Assembly (NCBI GenBank): GCA_050084985.1
Contig: JBITNC010000001.1
Span: forward strand, 20,274,001 to 20,338,000
Reading direction: 5' to 3'
Source: Nageia nagi
Lineage: Eukaryota > Pinophyta
DNA: 64,000 nt
Notes under the pieces: generated by a model
The model's input: only the letters and a program-made list of their open reading frames with translations
The model's database searches: none
What the model was told of the DNA's origin: nothing
Made by a program: the position numbers and the translations under genes
Shown: in pieces, positions 12,541-22,967 of the stretch
How the letters are laid out: each line of letters opens with the position of its first letter
Numbering within the stretch: position 1 is the first letter of the stretch

Positions 12541-12980
12541 CAAGCCAAGTACAAGATGAGACATAAAAAAATATAGATTTGACCATAAGTTTCATGTGGG
12601 AGACCATGTTTGGCTACATCTTAGTAAGGAAAGGTTGAAAGGATCAACCAAGAAGTTTAAGCCTATAAGGTATGGACCATTTGAGATAGTGGATCAAGTA
12701 AGTGAGAATGCTTTTAGATTGAATCTACTAGAATATATGAAAATCCATTCTATAGGTTTAGAATAGATCTTGCCATATCTTGATGACTTAGCTCATAGTA
12801 CTATTGATGAACTCAAGGAGGACTCCATATTACAAAAGAAGGTTCATGCTACAAGAAGAGGTGAGATAGAGTTATGGTTGGTTGGATCGAAATGATAGAA
12901 TCCTAATAAAGCCAAGTGGATGGATAGTTCTAAAGTTGGAGAGTTTTATCCTCATCTATGCATTTGTGGGACCAAATGAT
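12541..12980 (+). pseudogene. E2 pol C-terminal domain
   Basis: The frame reads FDHKFHVGDHVWLHLSKERL, then KFKPIRYGPFEIVDQVSENA and FRLNLLEYMKI, the C-terminal domain that follows integrase in this plant gypsy group. From 12780 it passes ILPYLDDLA, enters the right repeat, and after a frame shift ends in NKAKWMDSSKVGEFYPHL. The same end piece lies in the left repeat (about 7520-7600), so the coding end overlaps the repeat. Confidence 0.7.
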
Positions 12981-13722
12981 TCTCCATTGGGGAGGTGTGA
13001 TCCAAATTGGATCATGTCAGGTTGTGTTTTCAATAGAAATAATTATTCTACAGATATATGTGCTTGGAAATAGATCAAAGAATGAAATCTAGAGTTGTTT
13101 GGCATTTATTTTTAGGCCACCAGTGGCATGCAAATTGCTAATTTTAGGTCATTAATAGTGTGCACCTTGATGAATTAGTAGGGGAAGTCAAAGGGAAATC
13201 AACATGTTGGGAAGATAAGATGATTCAATGCCTATAGTCAATGTTTCCAAGGTATTTCTAGGATTATTTAAGGGGAATGCTTCTCTTTGATTCCACATGG
13301 GATTTTTTGAGAGAGTTAGTATTTTGGGATTATAAGATTTGAAGGAAGACCAAGAGTCATTCTAGAATTTTGTAGTTATGAGATTGTACTTTCTTCTTGC
13401 TATAGGAGATAGTAGCAATTATAGGAGATTGTATTACCATTATGTTTATGGTATTTCTCTATGCATGCAATATTGTAATATATATAGATAATGAGAAGAG
13501 AAGGCTCCAATTCCATGCTAGATTAGCCCACATTAGGTGAGCCCAGGTAAATCATTATGTTGATCTTGTTGTTTGTTTGAGATTGCTAGTTTTGTGATTT
13601 ACATTATGCAATTTTCAAATTTATATGAAATTTTATTTGATCTCATAATGTTGAATATATTTTCATTTGAATATATAAGTGAGGATCCAAGTATGCTATA
13701 AGCATCTGATGATTATGGATCA
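12827..13722 (+). repeat. E2 right long terminal repeat
   Basis: Direct copy of 7446-8337, ending GATCA at 13722. Divergence is many percent, with scattered transitions and small indels. E1 integrase-region sequence resumes within about 20 bp after it. Confidence 0.7.
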
Positions 13723-13736
13723 TTCATAAAAGATAA

Positions 13737-15019
13737 TTGATTTTCAACTACTACATGTGAATGGTATCAAGATATCTTTGATTATCTTAAAAATGGTATT
13801 TTCTCTATTGATTTTGATCATAATGCCAAAATTAGACTTAAAATGCTAGCTTCCAAACATGTCATTCTTGGTTATATGCTATATTGTAGATATTTTGAAG
13901 GTAGTCTTCTTAGATATCTTATACAAAATGAAGTATATATGGCTCTTCATCAAGCTCATGATGGTATTTATGGTGGTCACTTAAATGCTAAAATTGTATA
14001 TCAAATATTTCTTATAATTGGTTATTATTGGCCTACTATGATTGAAGATTATGAAATGTATGTTAGAAAATGTGAGCAATATCAAAAGAATGCTAGACTT
14101 CAACCTTATCCTTCTCATGAATTGCATTCTATTGTATCTCCTTGACCATTCTCTATTTGGGCTCTTGATTTTATTAGCAATATTAACCCTATTTCTAGAG
14201 ATGGACATAAGTTTATCATTATAGCTATGAAATACTTCACTAAATGGGTGGAGGCTATCCCCATGAAATCAAAAAAAAGGCGGTAAGATCATTTATTTTC
14301 TTGTTGAATATATCATTTCTATATATGATGTTCCTTATAAATTATTTATGGATAATGATCCTAGATTTAAAGGTAATGAGATCAAATATTTTTGTGCTAA
14401 ATATCATATTGCAAGAAAAGTCTCTTCTCCTTATTATCCTCAAGGAAATGGTCAATCCAAAGCATCCACTAACATCATAAAAAGTATTGTATCCAAAATT
14501 GTAGCGAAGCATGGTAAGGATTGGCATGAGCAACTCCTTTATGCATTATGGGACTATAAAACTAGCATTTGAACCTCTGTAGGTGCCACTCCCTTTTCCC
14601 TCATGTATGGAGATGAAGACATTGTTCCATTAGAACTAGAGATCCCATCCCTTCATATATCCTTAGATGGTCTCATTCCCGATGAAGATAGGTGAAAGTC
14701 TAGGTTATCCCAATTAGAGGTCCTAGATGAGAAGAGGGTCAATACTCTAAAACACCTTCATGCCTATCACTCCCATATTCAAAGAGCCTATAGAAAGAAG
14801 ATCATCTTGAAAGAGTTCAAGGTAGGTGATATTGTCTTGAAAGAAAATATTTCCAACACCAAAGCACTTGGCAACAAAAAGAAAAGTAAATTCGAACCTA
14901 ACTAAATTGTTCCATATATTGTTATTGCTAATTATAGAAAAGGTGTATACAAAATATCCACAATTGAAGGTAAAGAGGAACATAATTTGATTAACATCAT
15001 GCATCTAAAGAGGTTTTAA
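13737..15019 (+). pseudogene. E1 integrase, broken
   Basis: It starts in the region before the integrase zinc finger (CEWYQDIFDYLKNGIFSI), then a degenerate H-H-C-C finger (HQAHDGIYGGHLNAK ... VRKCEQYQK) at 13940-14100. The core follows: IWALDFISNI (Asp), HKFIIIAMKYFTKWVEAI, then MDNDPRFKGNEIKYF (Asp) at 14348. At the third catalytic position the sequence is GNGQSKAS, where the family has GNGQAEAT, so Glu is replaced by Lys (AAA). The C-terminus (RAYRKKIILKEFKVGDIVL) runs to the TAA at 15017. A run of A near 14271 shifts the frame. Confidence 0.85.
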
Positions 15020-15801
15020 ATTTAATATCTCTTTTTACTATAAATATAGCTTTTTGCATTTCTAGATACTAACATTGTAGGTCAAGCTCAACCATATCCT
15101 TGCACCATTGCTAGGCTTATAGCATCATCGTTGCCTTTACATAATATCCATGATTAGGTAAACAAACATAGAGGTATTGTGTCAATTTCATATCTATATT
15201 TTATCAGTTATTTCATTTTATACTATACATTTATTTTTGAATCTTATCACCCCCCACCTTTGTAAGGAAGGTTGGTTCTTATCAAAATCCATGGAAACAT
15301 GGTGGCTTGGGGAGACCAAGCTAGTCACTCTTATCATTTGACTCCTTTGTAAAGAATGTTCACTCTTATCAATAAATCCAAAGCAGCATGATGGCTTGGA
15401 AATTCTAGTTGGTCAACTACATATCTTATCTCTCTTCACTCTTAGTAGGTAAGTCACTAGGAATAGGTTTGCATTTCTTATCACTTATCACTTGTAAATA
15501 TCATGTTTATATTTGAGATATCTCTTATCTATAAAATATTTCTTGTCCAAGCTCTTCTTAGGTTTCATGATTCTTTACCTTGGATTTCTCCTATGATGAG
15601 AGGATGATCATGTCACAACCATGTTAAAGAGGGGGCATAACATAGCTAACAAATTAGAGCATTCAAAGCTATTGCCATATGACACCTTATTAGGGAGTAC
15701 TCTTTTTACTCTCACCTTTGTTTTCTTTTCTTGAATATACTTTAAATTATGTTTTGATGTGCATTATTCAAAGTATCAAATCATATTCAGAGTGGAGCAT
15801 T
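15020..15801 (+). other. E1 3' untranslated region with two tandem units
   Basis: No coding sequence is visible. Two diverged units of about 95 bp lie at 15249-15343 and 15344-15440. Each has a short pyrimidine/GGTTGGTTCTTATCA-like start, a CATGGTGGCTTGG or CATGATGGCTTGG core and a CTAG...GTCA end. A purine-rich AAAGAGGGGGCATAACA at about 15625 and an AGAGTGGAGCATT just before the LTR at 15802 are polypurine tract candidates. Confidence 0.5.
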
Positions 15802-16210
15802 TGGTAACACCTAAAAATGAATTTTAATATATTAAAATACCCCTTTTTAGTTATTCAAAATGATTTATTTAATTTATTAAATAAATATATTTATCCATGT
15901 GCACTCTCATCTACCTTTATGTTTTATGGTGATAGGTGAATTAACCTCATAATAAGCCCACAAAGGAGCCTTAGCACTCTACCTATTTCCTATAAAGGTT
16001 TATGGGGCATGCATTATCAAAAAATCATGATATAACTAATCTGATCTTGCATAAAATTGAATACTTGATAGGTGGAAATTACTAGTATCATTATTGACTA
16101 GTGTTTCTTATTCCCACCTATCAATTCCAGAAATTATTATACTCTGACCTATACATTCATATGATCTTCCATAACTTTAAGCATGATATTCTACTAAAAA
16201 AAGGTCTAAT
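15802..16210 (+). repeat. E1 3' LTR, first part
   Basis: It starts TGGTAACACCT and parallels 2951 onward. It is interrupted after CTAAT (16206-16210) by N. The LTR resumes at 42734 with CTAATGATGATAAC, and the intact LTR at 3320-3340 reads TTAATGATGAC at the same place, which confirms the join. Confidence 0.85.
16206..16210 (+). repeat. Target-site duplication of N, left (CTAAT)
   Basis: CTAAT flanks N at 16206-16210 and 42734-42738. The second copy of N has the same pair at 43729-43733 and 55240-55244. Confidence 0.9.
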
Positions 16211-16416
16211 TGTAGACACCTAAAAATGTCCCTTTTTTAACTAGTAAACATTGAAATAATCATAACTCTTTGTGAAAATATAAAATAGGTATAAAAACCA
16301 TATTATTGGATAGCTCTCATTGAGTACATGCAAAATGAGTGGTCACATGACCCCTTTTCGGTAAACAATGGCTATTTGGTGATCATTTTAATATTGTTGT
16401 AAAAATTGAAAACCAG

Positions 16417-16495
16417 TCGCCAGTGACCCAAAACAATCGCCGACATTTTAGGATGATTGTCAACATCCACCTAGTAATCGCTGGTGACTCTGTAA
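16417..16495 (+). repeat. 20-bp phased GCCGGCGA-like array in LTR A, four units
   Basis: Units start TCGCCAGTGACCC, TCGCCGACATTTT, TTGTCAACATCC and TCGCTGGTGACTC, spaced 20, 20 and 21 bp. The common core is CGCC(G/A)(G/A)(C/T)GA with transition differences. The same four units lie in LTR B (about 41900-41978) and LTR D (about 54407-54485). Confidence 0.8.
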
Positions 16496-16620
16496 TAGCC
16501 AAATAGAAACCAAAAATAGTAAAAGAATGTTGTAACATCTCATCCTTCTGAGATACTAAGGATAGAGGGGGTCAGTTATGACCTGTAGTGGCATTTGACT
16601 CCAACCTCCCTTGCTATTTT

Positions 16621-16687
16621 AAGCTTATGATAAGCTTTGACTCCCCCTTACCAACCTTGGAAAATCTCACCCAAAAATCTATAAATA
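16621..16687 (+). promoter_or_regulatory. N LTR promoter candidate: palindrome and TATA box
   Basis: AAGCTTATGATAAGCTT (16621-16637) is a perfect palindrome with a single central base. TATAAATA follows at 16680-16687, about 45 bp downstream. Both features are kept in LTR B and LTR D. This is the expected layout of a pol II promoter in the LTR, so transcription would start near 16710. No transcript evidence is available. Confidence 0.6.
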
Positions 16688-16984
16688 CAAGCCAAAATAA
16701 AGTAATAAGGGACCCAAATTTGAAGTAATGTTATGCTACTACAATGAGATAAGACATTTTAGGCTTTTCTTCATTCCTTCTATGTCATGTTTGCTTCATG
16801 TTAAATCATTTATCATTTGTGAACAGGTATGTTTGATGGATTTGTCTTGACATGTGTGCAGGGTCCACAGGTGTTGAGATGCATTGAGGATAGAAGATAA
16901 TCAAAAAATTCAAAATAGTGGGTACTAGATCAGAGAAGGAAAATGAATACAAAAGGGTGCAGAAACTCTAACATCTGAATCCTA

Positions 16985-17060
16985 ATCACCGGTGTTCCAC
17001 ATCAATCACCAGAATTCCACATCAATCACCAGTGGCCTACCCAGGGTCGTTGGCTACCAT
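16985..17060 (-). repeat. Second 20-bp phased array in LTR A, inverse orientation
   Basis: Read on the minus strand the unit is CCGGTGATTGATGTGGAA, repeated at 20-bp steps, ending in degenerate GGCTACC/GGTGACC-type motifs. It is the same core as the arrays at 16417 and 17408 but in the opposite orientation. Homologous blocks: 42469-42545, 43931-44006 and 54975-55050. Confidence 0.75.
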
Positions 17061-17407
17061 ATATCACCCATATTTCCAATATTAGATCATTTTGGCATAC
17101 AAAACATAATAAAAGCCCTTTTGTACAAGGCAACAGATTTAAAGATCTGTTATTGTAATCGAGGTTTATCAAGAAGATCAATTATAAATATGTTGTGTGT
17201 CTTAATATTTTGTCTTGTGTGCTCATAGGGGTTGATTTTCTGGTAAACATTTTGGTGCTAGAAGAAGGGTACCTCCATCATTGACAGGGAGGATTTCTAT
17301 GTTCAAATATAGTTGTTCCTATTTTGTTCATTGATTTTGATTGAGTTGTTCCATCTACTCACTTTAAAATTTTTGCTATGTTTTTACAGTGTGTCTGTTA
17401 TATAAAC

Positions 17408-17556
17408 GCCAGCGATTGGAATCGGATGCTGGTGACTCAAAATAAATGCCAACAATTTACAAAAAATGCTAATAATTTATGTTTAGATGCTAGCAATTGA
17501 AATAGAATGCTAACAACTTAACTAAATGCCAGCAACTCTGATAGAATGTCGGTGAC
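17408..17556 (+). repeat. Leader array of eight 20-bp units in N copy 1
   Basis: Eight units begin GCCAGCGA, GCTGGTGA, GCCAACAA, GCTAATAA, GCTAGCAA, GCTAACAA, GCCAGCAA and GTCGGTGA, spaced 20, 20, 20, 21, 20, 19 and 20 bp. They look like decayed versions of GCCGGCGA/GCCGGTGA. The block in copy 2 (44355-44503) has the same phase but different transitions within the cores. Confidence 0.85.
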
Positions 17557-19448
17557 CCGAACATAGGTCCTACTATATCCCCTTTTCACACCATTTGACA
17601 TTTATATACTAAATAAAAAGGGGTAAACTTCATATTTGCTTTTCTGATTTATGTTTTCAGAGTGCATATAAGAGCGGGTAGAAAAGGTTAAATGCATTTT
17701 TTTTATTAATTTACTTTATGTATAATGTTATGTATTTATTTTCATGTTTTGGGTGAAGGGTATGTACACATTAATACTTTTTATCTTGTCTACTTATGCT
17801 CTCCCTTTGCGCTTCATGTGATCTAAGGTGACCAGAATAGACCTGATAAGAAGAAGTAATAAATTTTTCTTTTCTTTCATATTCACACTATTATTAATTT
17901 GGTTAATTTATCCACACATAATGACCTCTTACCAAGTCTGCCCTTACCACTCCATTGGAGGTCGAAGGGATATGTGACTAGTAAGAGGAGGTAATTTACT
18001 ACACATAATACTTCCATAATTGGAAGGAGTAAATGAATCACACTTAATTTGGAATGAACCTAAAGGAAATAAATCAAGTTTTTGGGTAGTATAAATAATA
18101 TTAAAAGGTTAATGAATTGGATGGATTCGAATACACTAAGTACTTTCACTTAACAAAGTATGCTCTCACTTTTGTGCCTCAAGCGATCTTAAGTGATTAG
18201 AAATAAGTTAAGCGAAAGAGGTAAAATTTATTCACATTTCATTTTGAAAATATACTTCACATTAAAACTCTTAAATATGTCTGCCCTTAACACTCCATTG
18301 GAGGTCGAAGGGATATGTGACTCTTGGAGGAGTAATTGAACCTCACTTAACTAATTTATCTACACTTAACGACCTCTTACCAAGTCTGCTCTTACCACTC
18401 CATTAGAGGTCAAAGAGATATGTGACTAGTAAGAAGAGGGAATTTATCACACATAATACTTTCACAGCTGGAAGGGGTTAATGAATGTCATTAAAAGGTT
18501 GGATAATGAATCACATTATAATTAAAAAGAACAACATGGTTTATTAAGGTCAAGATTCACTTAAAATAAACTTTTGATTGTATCACATTAAGATAAGATA
18601 AGTAAATGAACATGAATGTTTGGGAGGGTAGTATGCATAAATGTATTTTACTCATTTAAATGCATTTCATAAGGCCTTAAAGGAATAATTGAACATTAAC
18701 AAGTTGGATGTCACTACCAACCATTAATTCTTACTTCTTTGTACCCACCAACATAACACACTTGAATCCATAGAGCCAAGTTACACTTGAAGGTGATGAC
18801 CAAGGTGACTTTCCCATAGGTAGGAGTCAAAAAAGGAGACTCATCTAGAACCAAGCCAAAAGCCATAGAGACTTGTAAACATTACTTAGAATTACCCAAC
18901 CTACCTTGTTTAACACTTGACTAGTCAAAATAAATTAAGAAAATTAAAAGACTAAAAATGAACAACTCATATCATTCATTTCAGATATTTAAACATATGT
19001 GAAAAACTTAAAAAAGATAATCATATCGTTAGAAGAAAAACTTGCATGTAGAGTGTTTATGCATTGAATTGTCTTTTCGAAAATATAAACATAAAAGATA
19101 AAAATAAAATTTCTTTTACGATGTTTGTTTATAAAAGCCTAAAAAGAAAAAGAAAAATGTTCAAATACTCAATTGACATGTTTCATTTATGGAATGATAT
19201 AATAGGTCATACAAGGAATAGGTTTAAAAGATGATTAAAAGTTGATTTTATTTAAGTTTTTTATTTTGAACCCCCTTTGTAACAAATAGAAACATAGGCA
19301 TGTGTCAGTCACTCTAGATCCATACAAATCTTGAATTGTTGAGAACAATTAAAAGGCCTTTGAATTTTATCATTATGAGGTTTGTCTTGGTTGCACTTTT
19401 AAATTATGTTCCTTTTCCTATCAAAGTAAAACCAAAAATATAGAGACT
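17557..19448 (+). other. N copy 1 leader, noncoding
   Basis: A long leader between the phased array and gag. It holds three copies of a repeat at 17925-18440 (listed separately) and otherwise AT-rich sequence with no frame I can support. Copy 2 matches it almost base for base (44504-46390). The gag frame probably starts at ATG 19449 (MVTSCQDNL), because in copy 2 this frame reads on into the main gag apart from one TGA. Confidence 0.6.
17925..18440 (+). repeat. Three-copy repeat with inverted ends in N leader
   Basis: Units at 17925-17988, about 18278-18335 and 18373-18440 share GTCTGCCCTTA.CACTCCATT, GGAGGTCGAAGGGATATGTG and the end ACTAGTAAGAGG. In the first unit CCTCTTAC (17925-17932) pairs with GTAAGAGG (17981-17988), so each unit could form a stem-loop. 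The same three are in copy 2 (44870-45390). Confidence 0.75.
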
Positions 19449-20850
19449 ATGGTCACATCTTGCCAAGACAACCTTAGATACTTATTCTACTTCAAAGGTC
19501 ATGAAGAGTGATTTTTATATTGACATTGAAAAGCTTTTACCATACTTAGTAGAGATAGAACAATGTACCATACCTCTTCTTCAATCATCAGAAAGCCTTG
19601 TTAGATCCCATGAAGACTTAGAGTATAGTTCTTCCATTCCTTCAGCCTCATCATGGGATGAATATGATTTTAAAGAAGAGGAGCTTGACATGAATCTTGA
19701 AGACCATTTAGAGCATTCCTCAGAATTGCAATTTCATTCTCCTCTCCTTCTTGAGGCTACAAGACCTTCTATCGATTCCCATGAATCTCATAATATTCTT
19801 GAGTTCAAGGATGAAACTTGTTCACTCTCATCACAAGTAGAAATTGAAGAGCCTCACATAAGAATTAAAAAATCCATTGATTGTATTATTGAATCTCAAG
19901 AATTTCAATCATAAAGAAATGAAAAATTTAAAAATAAAATTTCCAAAGCTAACACACATGAGCTTAGGAATGAACATCCATGTGGGGAAACAACACATCA
20001 TGATAATGATACAAAGTTTTATGAGGATGAATGTTGTTCAAACCCACTAAAAATACCTTCAAAATATCAAACTAGCTTGATAAAAAGTTGGGAATGTGAT
20101 AAAAAAGATAGCCCTATAACAAATAAATTACTTAGGAATATTTTTTTGTGATGAAAAAGCTAAGAATATTTGGCAAAGGGAATCCCATAAACAACAACAA
20201 GCATGTGCTTCTCATGATCAACATGACAAAACCTTCAATGAGTTTGTTGACAAAATGGGACAAGAAGAGATGAGGCAAAAGCATGATGTAAAAACTTATG
20301 CAAACCAAAAGAGTCAAGCTTGGGCACAATTATCATCACCTCTTAATTACCAAGTAGGGAGATATCAAGAATCTTACTCTAATCAACAAAGAGAATTGCC
20401 TCTTGAGAGTTTAGATTATCAACCTCAAAGTCCCTCTTCACAAGCTAGGATAACTGAACCCACCTATCAAAAAACACTTCATAGGGCTAGGTATTGTATG
20501 GAAGATTTTGATAGAATGACCTTGTATTTAGTAAGAACCTCACAAAAAAATCCTCAATGTAAGATATGAAACAAATTCTTCTATGATCCTTATTCCTATG
20601 AGAAACCCTCATCACAAGAAAAATGTAGAAAAGCTTTAGCTAAACAATTCAAGGTAGGAGAGATACCTCTTTTGCGGAGTTGGAGGCAAAGAGAAAACAC
20701 ATAGAGAGAGATTATGAAGAAACTATAAACTTTAGTAAAAGATATGAAGATGTTCAAAGTATGTTAGAAGAGGAAGCCAAACATAAAGAAAAGAATATAG
20801 AACTCAAAGAAAAAGAAAAGCAAGAGCTTGACAAACAATGACAAATTTTT
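19449..20850 (+). pseudogene. N copy 1 gag N-terminal extension, broken
   Basis: ATG at 19449 is followed by a TGA at the end of the first 20 codons and a one-base insertion in a T run (19509-19513) that copy 2 lacks. The 137-residue frame at 19501-19914 is acidic and serine-rich (SASSWDEYDFKEEELDMNLE). A second frame (20132-20569, broken by an extra T near 20145) is Gln-rich. From 20690 to 20840 a Lys/Glu-rich coiled-coil-like stretch follows (KHKEKNIELKEKEKQELDK). Such an extension before the Gag core is long for the family. I assign no function. Confidence 0.65.
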
Positions 20851-21129
20851 GATAAGGTAAAACAAGAAGTTTGAAATAGTTGGTTACTTCATGAGAAGTC
20901 TCAACAAAATAAAGTACAACCATCTACAACTCTTAGAAATCCAATTCAAGGGCATCATTTACCTTCTAATCTTCCATCATTATCATCTTCATCATTGCTA
21001 TCAAGATCTCTTTCTAATGATGAATATTATAATTCAGACCTGAAGTTAGAAAGAAACACCAATCATAGAAGATATTGAAAACATCCTTAGGGTGGCTAGA
21101 TAGATAAAGAATTAGAAGATTTCATGAAG

Positions 21130-21740
21130 GATTTCATGAATAAATAAATGAACATATCAAGGTTCAAGAAGTTGACATATGACAATATTTGCAATGAACC
21201 CATCCATCCAAGTGTCCCTAAGAAGAAATTACCTTACAACTTTGAAATACCTAAGATAATTCCTTTTATAGGAAATAAGGATCCTAAGGAACATTTAAGG
21301 TGGTTTAAGTTTTTAAATTACTTAATTTCTAATGATGAGGTCTTGATGATACATTTGATCCCCATGACACTTATAGCCCAAGCCCTGGAATGGTATAATA
21401 ATTTACCACGACATAGTATTCATTCATTTTCCCAATTGGCAAACTTGTTCTTACAACATTTTAGGATCTAATCAAAAAGGAATCTTCTATTATGGATCTT
21501 GTAGAGCTAAAACAATCTTAGAATGAATCAATTGATGAATTTGTTTCATGATGGAAGGATATACTCTGTGACATGCCCTATACCTTACCTCAAGAGGAGT
21601 TAGTTACATTATTCAGTCAAAATTGTTTAAGGCCTATAGCTAGTATATTACAAATCCAATGATATAATACTCTCGAAGAAGTTATTGCTCAGGCAGTTAT
21701 AATTGAGAAGGTCAAAATTGAATATGGTAAAATAGAAATT
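21130..21740 (+). pseudogene. N copy 1 Gag core
   Basis: The 107-residue frame at 21148-21471 has the plant retrotransposon Gag core: PYNFEIPKIIPFIGNKDPKE, HLRWFKFLNYLISNDEVLMI, PMTLIAQALEWYNNLP and FSQLANLFLQHF. The frame is lost at 21470 (copy 2 reads CTATATCAAAG where copy 1 has lost a base). The rest (DLVELKQS..., then ALPQEELVTLFS-like pieces) reads in another frame to about 21740. In a complete element this protein forms the capsid. Confidence 0.85.
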
Positions 21741-22150
21741 ATGAGGAAAGAAAAATATAACAAAAATGAGTATTGTAATTATCACCATCAAAGAGGTCAT
21801 AGTAAGAAAAATTGTCTAGCATTCAGAAATAGAACTCAAAATTCAATCAAAGATAATAACTTGGAAGTTGAAGACCATACTTCTATTTCAAATCAAAATT
21901 TAAAAAATTATCAAGACTCACTTCCTTCATATCAATTAAATATAGTATCTATTGTACCTAATTACATTCAAGAGACACCCACCTGGAATCCAAGTAATCA
22001 ACCTATTATAAGAATAGTTGGAGTTGATACTAGAACTCAAAACATACAAGAAAAACAAATTGATATATCATATAATAAAAAATCCAAAATCCAAGTTCCT
22101 CCATTGATACATCAGCCTATAATTTCTTTTTATGACCATGAGAGACAACC
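21741..22150 (+). pseudogene. N copy 1 nucleocapsid region with Cys/His knuckle
   Basis: The frame opens with basic sequence and a knuckle at 21774-21815, CNYHHQRGHSKKNC, that is C-x2-H-x4-H-x4-C with Gly before the second His. This is a CHHC variant used by many plant gypsy Gag proteins in place of CCHC. A polar linker (NIVSIVPNYIQETPTWNPSN) leads to protease in the same frame. Confidence 0.85.
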
Positions 22151-22530
22151 AAATAAGGGACTTCAAGGGTTAGATCCATCTCTCCATGTCATTGGTAAAG
22201 TAACTGGTAAAATTATTAAGAGGATATTAATAGACGAAGGGTCAGATGTCAATATCATATCTACATCAGCATATCACAAATTGAATCTTCCCTTCTCTCA
22301 TATTTCTTTACCATCATTACAAATAAAGGCATTTAATAATGCCTTATGTTCAACAATAGGGTCGATAGTGTTACCCATCACCATTGGATGTAAGATGATA
22401 TAAACATCATTATATATCATCGAAGGAAACATTGAACAATATAATATTCTTTTAGGTAGACCATGGATTCAAGAAATGGAATGTGTCCCATCTACATTTC
22501 ATGGTTGTCTAAAATACATTCATTAGGGAA
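22151..22530 (+). pseudogene. N copy 1 protease, broken
   Basis: A retropepsin: ILIDEGSDVNIISTSAYHKL (Asp at 22233-22235), then the flap-like LCSTIGSIVLPITIG. A TAA at 22401-22403 replaces a CAA that copy 2 keeps. Past the stop the C-terminal half reads YNIILGRPWIQEMECV. The D-E-G active site is an unusual but known form in some plant gypsy elements. It would cleave the Gag polyprotein. Confidence 0.88.
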
Positions 22531-22595
22531 TAATCCATTATGTACGAAGGGATGAAAATCCATACTCACATTATGATATTACAAAATCATCGAAA

Positions 22596-22967
22596 ATGAA
22601 ACCTCCTATGCAAAAGTCAAAGGAGAAATCATCATCCATCTCTACTAGGCAAGGGCATAATCATAAAGATATGAGATGGGAATCAAAATCCAAAGATGAT
22701 TACATCGATGGAATGCAATCTTTGGAACAACCTAAGAGGGTGGTAGATCATATAATGAAAGAAAACCTAAAGCCTAAGTCAATAACATACGATAAGTATG
22801 GACATCATGTTTATCACCACCAACTGGGGCATGATACTAAACATTTCCACCAATTAAATCATGCCTTTCATGATTTGATGGATGATAGACGATTTGAAGT
22901 AGATATACCTTTATTGATAAATAACAATTTACATAATCTACAAAATACATACATACATTCCACATAA
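22596..22967 (+). pseudogene. N copy 1 reading frame after protease with a second knuckle-like motif
   Basis: This 123-residue frame is basic at first (QKSKEKSSSISTRQGHNHKD). It then has HVYHHQLGHDTKHFHQLNH at about 22807-22863. In copy 2 the Phe is Cys (KHCHQLNH), giving H-x2-H-x4-H-x4-C, the spacing of the Gag knuckle with its first Cys as His. RT would normally lie here, but none is seen. The frame ends at 22965, after which coding signs stop. Confidence 0.6.

Larger units (their letters stand above)
7446..13722 (+). mobile_element. Ty3/gypsy element E2 within E1
   Basis: Two direct repeats of about 890 bp (7446-8337 and 12827-13722) flank gag, protease, RT, RNase H and integrase in Ty3/gypsy order. 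The family differs from E1/E4: the primer site is of initiator-Met type and the pol C-terminus differs. E1 sequence on the left ends in RT and resumes on the right near the integrase zinc-binding region, so part of E1 was lost. No target-site duplication was found. Confidence 0.8.
16211..17249 (+). repeat. N copy 1 5' LTR (LTR A)
   Basis: It is 1039 bp, the same length as LTR B (41695-42733) and LTR D (54201-55239). Contents: a 20-bp-phased GC-rich array (16417-16495), a palindrome (16621-16637), a TATA box (16680-16687) and a second phased array (16985-17060). The bases after it, TTTTGGTGCTAGAAGAAGGG, sit where a primer binding site is expected. I do not assign a tRNA. Confidence 0.92.
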
